Positions 1-5,195 of a DNA stretch of 5,195 nucleotides are shown in pieces; position 1 is the stretch's first letter; every line of letters begins with the position of its first letter. The stretch spans positions 1-5,195 of the forward strand of contig JAQUNS010000067.1 of NCBI GenBank assembly GCA_028717465.1, read 5' to 3'. This DNA is from Candidatus Omnitrophota bacterium (GTDB lineage Bacteria > Omnitrophota > Gorgyraeia > Kaelpiales > Kaelpiaceae). The notes below the pieces were generated by a model that saw nothing but the letters and a program-made list of their open reading frames with translations, did no database searches and was not told where the DNA came from. Both the position numbers and the translations under genes were made by a program.

Positions 1-551
1 AGCCTGATTTTAACTTTCTCAGCATAACTCTCGGCACTTTCAGGAGATATACGGACTCTGAAGAGGTTCTGGTCGTCCCCACTTATCCCTGTAGCGACCA
101 GGCGGAACCTGTAATAGTCTCCGACCTTCTCGCCTTCGGACTTATCGTAGGGCCCGAATAAATACCATCTTCTGTCCCATTCCGGAGACAGGGCAAATTC
201 AGTTGAATCAAGAAGGGTTTCACCGTGAAGCTCAAATACGCAGGTAGTGTTCCATTCATTTAATACAGGTTTAAAGTCTACTTCGTAAAGAGGTTCCCGC
301 CAGTCAAAAAAGTTGCCTGTATCTGGGTCATATACTTCTATGGTCAGGCTGGATCTCTCATCGGCCGGTACATCGATAAAAATTTCCATAGTGCTGTCTT
401 CTGCCCCCACTAAAGGGTTTCCGTCCGGTCCGAACACGTAAAACGCCCTGGCGTTGGTATCCTGCTGGGGGATTACATAAGCCTGGACTTTGGCGCTTTT
501 GAGAAACGATATGAATAGGACTGCTACCAATAAAAATAAAGTTTTTTTCAT
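1..551 (-). CDS. Exported protein of unknown function, 3' end cut by window edge
   Basis: The reading frame is open from an ATG at 551 down to the left edge, giving 183 residues with no stop, so the C-terminus is missing. Residues 1-24 form a clear Sec signal peptide: MKK, a hydrophobic core from about 5 to 17, then a likely cleavage after KVQA (Ala24). The mature part is rich in acidic and aromatic residues and in alternating beta-like stretches, for example MEIFIDVP, LTIEVYDPDTG and YYRFRLVATG. This fits one or more extracellular beta-sandwich domains, but I recognise no family and see no catalytic motif. The start is well supported by a strong Shine-Dalgarno sequence (GGGAGGG, 563-557) five bases upstream and by a promoter with a perfect TTGACA. 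It lies 142 bp after the oxidoreductase gene and probably forms its own transcription unit. The gene call is firm; the function is unknown. Confidence 0.85.
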   Translation of the reverse strand, partial: MKKTLFLLVAVLFISFLKSAKVQAYVIPQQDTNARAFYVFGPDGNPLVGAEDSTMEIFIDVPADERSSLTIEVYDPDTGNFFDWREPLYEVDFKPVLNEWNTTCVFELHGETLLDSTEFALSPEWDRRWYLFGPYDKSEGEKVGDYYRFRLVATGISGDDQNLFRVRISPESAESYAEKVKIR

Positions 552-602
552 AAACACCCTCCCGTTTTTAATAGCGTTGCTCGTTTTTGCTCCCCTCTGT
601 AT

Positions 603-631
603 ATATTAATCGCCATTGCAGTTACTGTCAA
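603..631 (-). promoter_or_regulatory. Sigma-70-type promoter of the exported-protein gene
   Basis: On the minus strand a perfect -35 box TTGACA (631-626) is followed, after 17 bases, by TAATAT (608-603), a 4 of 6 match to the -10 consensus. The predicted start is near 596, giving a leader of about 45 bases that ends with the GGGAGGG ribosome binding site before the ATG at 551. The site sits in the only long gap on this side of the window, as expected for a gene with its own promoter. No transcription data are available here. Confidence 0.6.
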
Positions 632-636
632 TAGAT

Positions 637-648
637 AACTTTTAAGTT
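637..648. repeat. Short inverted repeat, possible operator
   Basis: The sequence AACTT-TT-AAGTT is an inverted repeat with 5-base arms around a 2-base centre. It lies just upstream of the TTGACA box (631-626) and over the start predicted for the second promoter-like element at 654-662. That position would suit a repressor or activator site. It is AT-rich and short, so chance is a real alternative. Confidence 0.25.
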
Positions 649-653
649 GTTTA

Positions 654-662
654 ATTATAGCA
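654..662 (-). promoter_or_regulatory. Possible second promoter, extended -10 (TGCTATAAT)
   Basis: The minus strand reads TGC directly before a perfect TATAAT (659-654), an extended -10 element that can work without a good -35. The sequence at the expected -35 position (ACGGCA) is poor. The predicted start near 647 would give a 96-base leader to the gene starting at 551. It could be a second, differently controlled promoter in tandem with the one at 603-631, or a chance match in AT-rich DNA. Confidence 0.35.
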
Positions 663-693
663 ATTTGATGTTGGTATGCCGTATTTTTTAGAT

Positions 694-1269
694 TTAATCT
701 ATTTGGATGGCTTTGAGCTCTTTGAGCATATTCTGGCGCGACTCATTGCCTATGTAAGGCACAGCGTAGAAATACTTGTGCAGAGTTATTTTTATGCCGC
801 AGAATCCAAATACACCAACATCTATTGTAGTTTTCAAAATATCTTTGAGACCGCCCTCTTCGTAGTGCTCCTTGGGGCCGCCGGTAGTGTTGATTATGAC
901 AACTTTTTTATTGCTAAGTAATCCGTAAGGGCCTTTTTCGTTTACACCATAAGCAAAATTTCTGGAGAGGACCCTATCGATATAACCTTTAAGAATTGCC
1001 GGCATGCCAAACCACCAAATAGGGTATATAAATATCAATGTTTTCCCTTGCTCTATAAGATTTTGTTCTTGTTTTATATCGGCTGCAGCAGTGTTGCTGC
1101 TAAAAGAGATGAAGTCTTCTGAGCTCAAAGACGGCTTAAAGTTCAACTTATAAAGATCCCGGACTTGAAATGGCCTTTTCTCTTTATCGAAACGGCTGGT
1201 AAGGGTTTCCAATATGGCATGGTTAAAACTTTTGGGATTAGGGTGGGCGTATATCAGCAGGTAATCCAT
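694..1269 (-). CDS. NAD(P)H dehydrogenase (quinone) / flavodoxin-fold oxidoreductase
   Basis: This 191-residue cytoplasmic protein belongs to the NQO1/YwrO/Kef-ancillary flavodoxin-like family, which binds FAD or FMN and passes two electrons from NAD(P)H to quinones. The first strand and phosphate-binding loop are seen in LLIYAHPNPKSFNHAI (residues 4-19). The family signature YPIWWFGMPAILKGYIDRV spans 82-100, and the flavin-contacting loop NTTGG lies at 117-121. Length and start are normal for the family, since MDYLLIYAHP begins right at strand beta-1. There is no Shine-Dalgarno sequence. Instead a perfect TATAAT lies six bases before the ATG, so the transcript is probably leaderless. It follows the kinase-like gene by 27 bp in the same direction. 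Likely roles are quinone detoxification or redox defence; the exact substrate cannot be read from the sequence. Confidence 0.9.
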   Translation of the reverse strand: MDYLLIYAHPNPKSFNHAILETLTSRFDKEKRPFQVRDLYKLNFKPSLSSEDFISFSSNTAAADIKQEQNLIEQGKTLIFIYPIWWFGMPAILKGYIDRVLSRNFAYGVNEKGPYGLLSNKKVVIINTTGGPKEHYEEGGLKDILKTTIDVGVFGFCGIKITLHKYFYAVPYIGNESRQNMLKELKAIQID

Positions 1270-1275
1270 GGTGCT

Positions 1276-1304
1276 ATTATACTATTGAGGTGTTGTTTAA
1301 GCAA
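1276..1304 (-). promoter_or_regulatory. Promoter of the oxidoreductase gene, apparently leaderless
   Basis: A perfect TATAAT (1281-1276) lies 17 bases from TTGCTT (1304-1299), a weak -35 match in TTG only. The usual -10 to start distance puts +1 on the A of the ATG at 1269. The six intervening bases, AGCACC, contain no ribosome binding site. The -35 part overlaps the last codons and stop of the preceding gene. This suggests the oxidoreductase can be transcribed independently of the kinase-like gene. Confidence 0.5.
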
Positions 1305-2469
1305 GAGATTTGGGATTGCCGTTTTTAGTGGCTATCTCAGGCGGAGGCCCAAATCTATAATAACCTCCGTCTGTAAACATTTCTTCTGTGTCTTTTTCTG
1401 TCATTCCGGGCCATATTATGAGCTTTTCCGATGCAGCCCAGAATATTTCGCCTTTGTGGTTTATTTTTACATGGATAAGCCTGTCGCCTATCCGTTTGGT
1501 ATAGGCATGCTGGGGCGGATAGTTTTCTGTTTTAATCCGGTCCGGGCTGTTTAATGTTTCTGCTATATATTCTAAAACAACTTCGGGATGATATTTGTAA
1601 ATTACATTCTTGAGGACGTCATCTCTCAATATAACATCGCCATGCTCTTTTGATTCAAAGACAAGATCGCGGCCGAGGGGAATTTTTAGCTCTGCAAGAA
1701 GCCTTTCGGTGTCCATGAGAAGTGAGTCGCGGCGGTCTTTTAGGGTTTGCAATACTTCTTCTGTAAAACCTGCTTCTTTAACTATTGCCGCCAATCTTTC
1801 ATCGCTATAATAATCTTGGGCTCTACGGGCAATATCAAGCAATGTATCGGGGTTAACCTCTCCGACGTTGAATAACCTTCTGAAATTAGCTTGCAGGTGC
1901 CCTGTAATCCACTCCGGTATAGATACTGTACCTAAAATCATTTTGTCGTGGTCGTATGAAATATATATCCTACTGCCGTCTTCTGCATTTAGATAGCCGA
2001 GGTTAGTATTAAAGTGATGGTCGCCGTCACGCAGTAAAATCCAGAACACGATAAGGCCTTCCAGTGAATTGTCCTGCATTGCAAGCTCGCCGGAATTTTG
2101 TACTAACATAGATATTCCTGCTCTTGATAGCTCATTTTTATTGAGCCAGCCTGCTAATTCTTTGCTTTGGCTGCCTGCTTGAATAATGCGGATTTCAGGT
2201 ATATTAAATATTCCTCTGCCTAAAAGGTAGGCTAGGTATTCACGGCCGGGAGGTTTATCCAGAACCACGAATACGTTGCCTTTACTGTCTTTGATCAATA
2301 TTGCATTGGGATCAATAAAACCAAAAGTAACAACATCTTGATGGCCGATAATTTCATATTCTGGATTCAAATGGGAATCTTGCGTTCTTCTGGCCCAGGA
2401 CTGCAGCGGTATAATGAGAGATACAGTTACAATAAGACCGATAATGTTGCTTGCCTTGAGAAATCTCAT
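1297..2469 (-). CDS. Exported protein with PI3/4-kinase/HipA-like kinase core (putative)
   Basis: This is a 390-residue protein with an N-terminal signal peptide or anchor (hydrophobic residues about 9-22, possible cleavage after SWA at 26), so it probably acts outside the cytoplasm. The middle reads like an atypical kinase. It has a possible nucleotide-binding lysine in VVLDKP (Lys72), a possible alpha-C glutamate in REYLAYLL (Glu77), and a linker-like NIPEIRII. A catalytic-loop-like DGDHHFNTN follows at 148-156, then a metal-binding-like YDHD (172-175). The order and spacing recall PI3/4-kinase, HipA and CotH-type folds. The Asn spacing after Asp150 (+4 or +6) is not the usual +5, so activity is uncertain. 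A helical stretch (about 205-260) and an unrecognised C-terminal part (about 265-390) follow. The start is supported by AAGGGG (2479-2474) four bases upstream and a promoter. The gene is firm; the kinase assignment is inference from motifs. Confidence 0.55.
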   Translation of the reverse strand: MRFLKASNIIGLIVTVSLIIPLQSWARRTQDSHLNPEYEIIGHQDVVTFGFIDPNAILIKDSKGNVFVVLDKPPGREYLAYLLGRGIFNIPEIRIIQAGSQSKELAGWLNKNELSRAGISMLVQNSGELAMQDNSLEGLIVFWILLRDGDHHFNTNLGYLNAEDGSRIYISYDHDKMILGTVSIPEWITGHLQANFRRLFNVGEVNPDTLLDIARRAQDYYSDERLAAIVKEAGFTEEVLQTLKDRRDSLLMDTERLLAELKIPLGRDLVFESKEHGDVILRDDVLKNVIYKYHPEVVLEYIAETLNSPDRIKTENYPPQHAYTKRIGDRLIHVKINHKGEIFWAASEKLIIWPGMTEKDTEEMFTDGGYYRFGPPPEIATKNGNPKSLA

Positions 2470-2485
2470 ATTACCCCTTAATATA

Positions 2486-2515
2486 AATATAACATACGAC
2501 TGAATATGATTGCAA
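2486..2515 (-). promoter_or_regulatory. Promoter of the kinase-like gene
   Basis: In the 78-bp gap before the gene, TTGCAA (2515-2510, 4 of 6) is followed after 18 bases by TATATT (2491-2486, 5 of 6). The predicted start near 2479 gives a leader of only about 10 bases that just holds the ribosome binding site AAGGGG. The gap shows no hairpin followed by a T-run, so read-through from the upstream genes is also possible. Confidence 0.4.
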
Positions 2516-2547
2516 ACATTGGGTAGGCGAGGAATTAATAGGTAAAG

Positions 2548-2745
2548 CTAATCCGGGCTTAGCATATCCATTAATAACTTTACAATTTTAATATGCTCAA
2601 GCTCTTCAAGGTATATTTTTTCAAGCTTTTCTTTGACCGGGCCATTATCTGTCAAAGCTAAGGATTTTAAGTAGATCTCAGAGGCTAGTTGCTCCTGAGC
2701 CAGCATCTGGCCTAAGTAGCTTCGGTAGTCTTTTTTTGATAGCAT
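2548..2745 (-). CDS. Small ferritin-like half-bundle protein with ExxH motif
   Basis: This 65-residue protein is predicted to be two alpha-helices (about 4-32 and 36-62) joined by a short DNGP turn. Helix 1 carries EQLASEIY (18-25), matching the E-x-x-A-x-x-x-Y pattern of rubrerythrin and ferritin-like helices. Helix 2 carries EELEH (47-51), an ExxH motif (Glu48, His51) typical of diiron ligands. A full ferritin-like domain has four helices, so this is half of one and would have to dimerise or pair with another half. The gene begins one base after the stop of the 71-residue gene and has no Shine-Dalgarno sequence of its own, which points to translational coupling. It is cytoplasmic, with no signal peptide. 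Iron or redox function is an inference from the motif; no function is proven. Confidence 0.7.
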   Translation of the reverse strand: MLSKKDYRSYLGQMLAQEQLASEIYLKSLALTDNGPVKEKLEKIYLEELEHIKIVKLLMDMLSPD

Positions 2746-2746
2746 G

Positions 2747-2962
2747 TTAATTTTGCAGACTTTTTATAATATTATCCACTATCGCTTTGTGCCTTTTAGA
2801 GTCATCGCTTAAGCGTTTGAGCATCCCTCTGACTTTACCTATTGTAATTTTATCTAAACCCGTCCAGAATATCGCCGACTCTAGATGCTGCATATACAGA
2901 GGTATTACTCTTTCTTCCAGGTTTTGGGCTTCTTTTAAAATTGCGATAAATTTATCATCCAT
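2747..2962 (-). CDS. Small ferritin-like half-bundle protein, ExxH degenerate
   Basis: This 71-residue protein has two predicted helices (about 4-30 and 40-69). Helix 1 has LEERVIPLYMQHLES (15-29), close to the E-x-x-A-x-x-x-Y ferritin-like pattern with Glu16 and Tyr23. Helix 2 has DDSKRHKAIV (53-62). It aligns by eye with the EELEHIKIV of its downstream neighbour and keeps the histidine (His58), but the ExxH glutamate position is Ser55. The pair therefore looks like two related half-bundles, one with a full ligand set and one without. No Shine-Dalgarno sequence is visible; a TGCTACAAT box lies 10 bases before the ATG. The stop of the GH26 gene is 20 bases upstream. The family assignment is by pattern only; the function is unknown. 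Confidence 0.65.
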   Translation of the reverse strand: MDDKFIAILKEAQNLEERVIPLYMQHLESAIFWTGLDKITIGKVRGMLKRLSDDSKRHKAIVDNIIKSLQN

Positions 2963-2972
2963 AACAATACAA

Positions 2973-2981
2973 ATTGTAGCA
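2973..2981 (-). promoter_or_regulatory. Possible extended -10 promoter of the two small genes
   Basis: TGC precedes TACAAT (2978-2973, 5 of 6) in the 20-base gap after the GH26 stop codon. The expected transcription start near 2966 would leave a leader of only about four bases before the ATG at 2962. The -35 position (TTTCAA) is weak, which an extended -10 can tolerate. It would let the half-ferritin pair be made independently of the synthase and glycanase genes. Confidence 0.35.
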
Positions 2982-2982
2982 T

Positions 2983-3909
2983 CTATCTGCTGTCTTTGAA
3001 ATGACTAACTCCAAGCGCTGATTTTAGCGCTTTTGCTTCTACGGTATCCTTGCGAAATGACCAGTCAGTCTCTTTGTCTACATTGAATAAAACAAAACCT
3101 TTTATATCTTTAATGCTGCGGATTGTTTTTAGGGCTTCTTTTATCCACTCGCTTTTATCGCCGCCTGAAGAGGTTGAGCCGAATTCAGTTATTATTATAG
3201 GTTTATTCAGAAAGCGCCTTATTTGGCGGCAGCGGGATAAAAATATCTCTTTGAAACTTAGCCAGTTGCTCCAGTCTTTGGTGTTACCCCAGTTGTAACC
3301 GTCAATTCCTATATAATCGACATAATCATTCCCCGGATATAAATCCATAAAATTATTTTTTGCAGGAACATCCTCGTTATTTACTGAAAATACCCATTTT
3401 ACGTTGGAGGTTCCTGTATCATCAAAAACGTCTTTTATGTGCCTGCAAAGCGATACATAATTTTGGGAGCCTATTTTTTCTCCGGACCAAGGATACCAAT
3501 TGCCGTTTGCTTCATGGGCAAAACGTATATATACCTGGTTTTCGATACCCTTTATCACGGTTGCGAATTCTTTTATGTAATCATCGTTTGCTCCGTCAAG
3601 GATATTACCGTAGTTAACAGCCTCTTCTGTTGCCGCTATCCATGGTTCCCAACTTATAAAAATAACAGAGTTCTGGGAGTAGATGTCTTTAATAATTTCA
3701 GGATTTATGAAGTTGTTCCAGTCGATAAACACCATGACAAAATATGGTTTTTTACCGAATGTTTTTTTAAAAGATATAATATCTTCTTTTGCCGGTGAAT
3801 CAGATAAAAATGCTCCCGTCAGGCAGTAGCCGTTGTTTTTAGATTCGTATATATAGATAGTTAATACCAGGATAACCAGAGTTATGAATATTAAAAATAT
3901 TTTTTTCAT
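2983..3909 (-). CDS. Membrane-anchored glycoside hydrolase family 26 (endo-beta-glycanase)
   Basis: This 308-residue protein has an N-terminal hydrophobic segment (about 3-20) acting as signal peptide or anchor, followed by one GH26 (beta/alpha)8 barrel and no binding module. The acid/base site lies in YIRFAHEANGNWYPW (127-141, His132-Glu133). The nucleophile lies in IIITEFGSTSSGG (238-250, Glu242). SWEPW (86-90) and DWSF (282-285) are further GH26-like aromatic positions. Both catalytic glutamates are present, so the enzyme should be active. GH26 members cut beta-1,4-mannan, beta-1,3-1,4-glucan or beta-1,3-xylan; the substrate cannot be chosen from this sequence. Its ATG overlaps the synthase stop by 4 bp (ATGA), with GAGGAG (3920-3915) five bases upstream. 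Close coupling to a GT2 synthase suggests it trims or releases the polymer that synthase makes, rather than feeding on foreign glycan. Confidence 0.85.
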   Translation of the reverse strand: MKKIFLIFITLVILVLTIYIYESKNNGYCLTGAFLSDSPAKEDIISFKKTFGKKPYFVMVFIDWNNFINPEIIKDIYSQNSVIFISWEPWIAATEEAVNYGNILDGANDDYIKEFATVIKGIENQVYIRFAHEANGNWYPWSGEKIGSQNYVSLCRHIKDVFDDTGTSNVKWVFSVNNEDVPAKNNFMDLYPGNDYVDYIGIDGYNWGNTKDWSNWLSFKEIFLSRCRQIRRFLNKPIIITEFGSTSSGGDKSEWIKEALKTIRSIKDIKGFVLFNVDKETDWSFRKDTVEAKALKSALGVSHFKDSR

Positions 3910-5195
3910 TTCGGCTCCTCGTTAAAATAGAATACGGATAGAAACATTCCGGCATGGTGCAGCGCCCAAAATCCGTTTATCAGAAGCGCCGGGTCTTGTT
4001 CGTACATAAATCTGTTTATTGCCCATGTCAGGGCTGAGAAATTTATTGCTATCATGACTATCTGTTGCCGCAGTTTGAAATAAGGCACTGTTTTTAATTT
4101 TGCTTTGGATGTTATTTCAAAACCGGTTTTCAATCCTAATATTGCCGAGAAGCCGGCTTTAAAATATACAAAAGTTGTCACAAAACTAAGAAGCTGGCCT
4201 AGAAAAAGATCGCTCACCCTGTAGTTTCTCTTCCTTAGTACCATATAGAATACTGCCATAGACAGGGTTATGTAGGGTACAAAAGTAAAAAAGTATACCT
4301 CTGGCTTAGCAAAGAAAGAAGGTATGTTGAAAAATATATACAAAATCGGGCAGGCCATCAATATCAAGAATGCTATGCCTATAAGGTAATAGCTGCTGGA
4401 AAGAAAATACTCCCACCATTGCGCAGGAGTTAAAGAGAGTGGTTTTGTAATAAGCTTGAGGATAAGCTTTTTAAAAATCGCTATAGTGCCTGTTGCCCAT
4501 CTGAACTGCTGCTTGAAATAGCCGTTCAGATTTTCCGGGCCCATTCCGAAAGCGTAGACCTTATCGTAATAAAGTGATTTCCAGCCCAGGCTGTGGATTT
4601 TAACTGAAGTTGCAAAGTCCTCAGTTACAGTAGATTCATCCAAGCCGCCTGCTTGAAGCAATGCCCTGAGCCTAAAGACTACATTTGTTCCGCAGCAGAA
4701 CATCGAACCGCTTGAGCTTTTTCCTTCACAGATATACTCATAAAATACTGCTTGTTGAAATGCCGCAGCTCGAGCGACTCTGCCCTCTTCAATATTTGTG
4801 TAAAATTGAGGCGTCTGTATAAATGCCAATCGTTGCTCAGATTCCAGGATGGGTATCAGAGCGTTCAAAAATTCCGGCAGAGGGTTTTGATCGGCATCGA
4901 ATATCGCTATGTATTTTTCATCTAGTTTTTCTAAGCAGTCGTTTATTATTCCGGCTTTGGCTCCGTGGCGGGGTTTTACTCTCCGGAAGAGGTTTATTTT
5001 AAATTCAGAAGCCAGCTCTTCGGCTTCTTTTTTATAAGAATCGATAGAGCTGTCGTCTAAAAGGTATATTTTTTTATTTTTATAATGCATGGCGTTTAAT
5101 GTTATCAGGGTAGCTTCTAAGACTTCTTTAGGTTCATGGCGGGCGGCAACCAAGACTGCAACGCTCGGATATTGGCCTGTATTTTTGGTTGCCAT
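3906..5195 (-). CDS. Processive GT2 glycosyltransferase, cellulose/mannan-synthase-like, probably 5'-partial
   Basis: The 429 visible residues form a cytoplasmic GT-A domain followed by a membrane domain. GT2 motifs are complete: LLDDSS (45-50), DAD (100-102) for nucleotide-sugar and metal, TED (191-193) with the catalytic base, and QQFRW (229-233), the Q(Q/R)xRW signature of processive synthases. About five membrane segments follow (near 263-290, 300-320, 330-353, 379-394, 404-424), with a BcsA-like GLKTGFEITSK stretch (354-364). There is no C-terminal PilZ domain, unlike BcsA. The first ATG falls exactly on the window edge. Family members usually have one or more membrane segments before the PSVAVLVAARHEP strand, so the true start is probably upstream, although a start here cannot be excluded. 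It would polymerise a beta-glycan from a nucleotide sugar at the inner membrane; the sugar is not determined. It is translationally coupled to the GH26 gene. Confidence 0.88.
   Translation of the reverse strand: MATKNTGQYPSVAVLVAARHEPKEVLEATLITLNAMHYKNKKIYLLDDSSIDSYKKEAEELASEFKINLFRRVKPRHGAKAGIINDCLEKLDEKYIAIFDADQNPLPEFLNALIPILESEQRLAFIQTPQFYTNIEEGRVARAAAFQQAVFYEYICEGKSSSGSMFCCGTNVVFRLRALLQAGGLDESTVTEDFATSVKIHSLGWKSLYYDKVYAFGMGPENLNGYFKQQFRWATGTIAIFKKLILKLITKPLSLTPAQWWEYFLSSSYYLIGIAFLILMACPILYIFFNIPSFFAKPEVYFFTFVPYITLSMAVFYMVLRKRNYRVSDLFLGQLLSFVTTFVYFKAGFSAILGLKTGFEITSKAKLKTVPYFKLRQQIVMIAINFSALTWAINRFMYEQDPALLINGFWALHHAGMFLSVFYFNEEPK

Noticed and set aside
2470..2547. Intrinsic terminator between the small genes and the kinase-like gene.
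   Set aside because: No GC-rich inverted repeat followed by a T-run could be found on the minus strand in this gap.
2548..2962. Toxin-antitoxin module, suggested by two tiny genes one base apart.
   Set aside because: Both products show the same two-helix ferritin-like pattern with Glu/His positions. Neither has a toxin motif or a DNA-binding antitoxin domain.
2548..2962. Encapsulin cargo system.
   Set aside because: No encapsulin shell gene is in the window and neither small protein has a visible C-terminal cargo-loading peptide; the half-bundle idea alone is not enough.
676..3798. Several plus-strand open frames of 66-129 codons (for example 1165-1554 and 3439-3798).
   Set aside because: All lie opposite strongly supported minus-strand genes, have no ribosome binding sites or recognisable domains, and read as low-complexity antisense translations.
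3823..3909. Lipoprotein signal in the GH26 protein (Cys29).
   Set aside because: The residues before Cys29 (NNGY) do not fit a lipobox and the cysteine lies past the hydrophobic stretch, so a plain signal anchor is more likely.

Overview
All seven genes supported in this window lie on the minus strand, so transcription runs from high to low coordinates. Base composition is moderately AT-rich. The short promoters, signal peptides and mix of genes suggest an uncultured Gram-negative-type bacterium. An Omnitrophota/PVC-like lineage is my impression from the style of the exported proteins, but no marker gene here proves it.

In transcription order, the window opens at its right edge with a membrane glycosyltransferase of family GT2 (5195-3906), of the cellulose/mannan-synthase type and probably cut at its N-terminus by the window edge. 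It overlaps by 4 bp a membrane-anchored GH26 glycanase (3909-2983). The pair looks like a polysaccharide synthase with its dedicated hydrolase, comparable in logic to BcsA with BcsZ. Next come two very small genes one base apart (2962-2747 and 2745-2548). They encode two-helix proteins that each resemble half of a ferritin-like four-helix bundle, and only the second keeps an ExxH metal-ligand motif. They may work together as one split protein.

After a 78-bp gap with its own promoter comes an exported protein of 390 residues (2469-1297). Its middle resembles the catalytic core of PI3/4-kinase/HipA-type atypical kinases. It is followed 27 bp later by an NAD(P)H quinone oxidoreductase/flavodoxin-fold gene (1269-694) that appears to be transcribed leaderless. 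A 142-bp gap carries a good promoter and a second possible one, and leads into an exported protein of unknown function (551 to beyond position 1), cut by the left edge.

The points most worth following are the exported kinase-like protein, the split ferritin-like pair, the synthase-glycanase couple, and the repeated placement of -10 boxes almost on top of start codons. No RNA gene, CRISPR array, insertion sequence or convincing intrinsic terminator was seen. The plus strand holds only shadows of the minus-strand genes.
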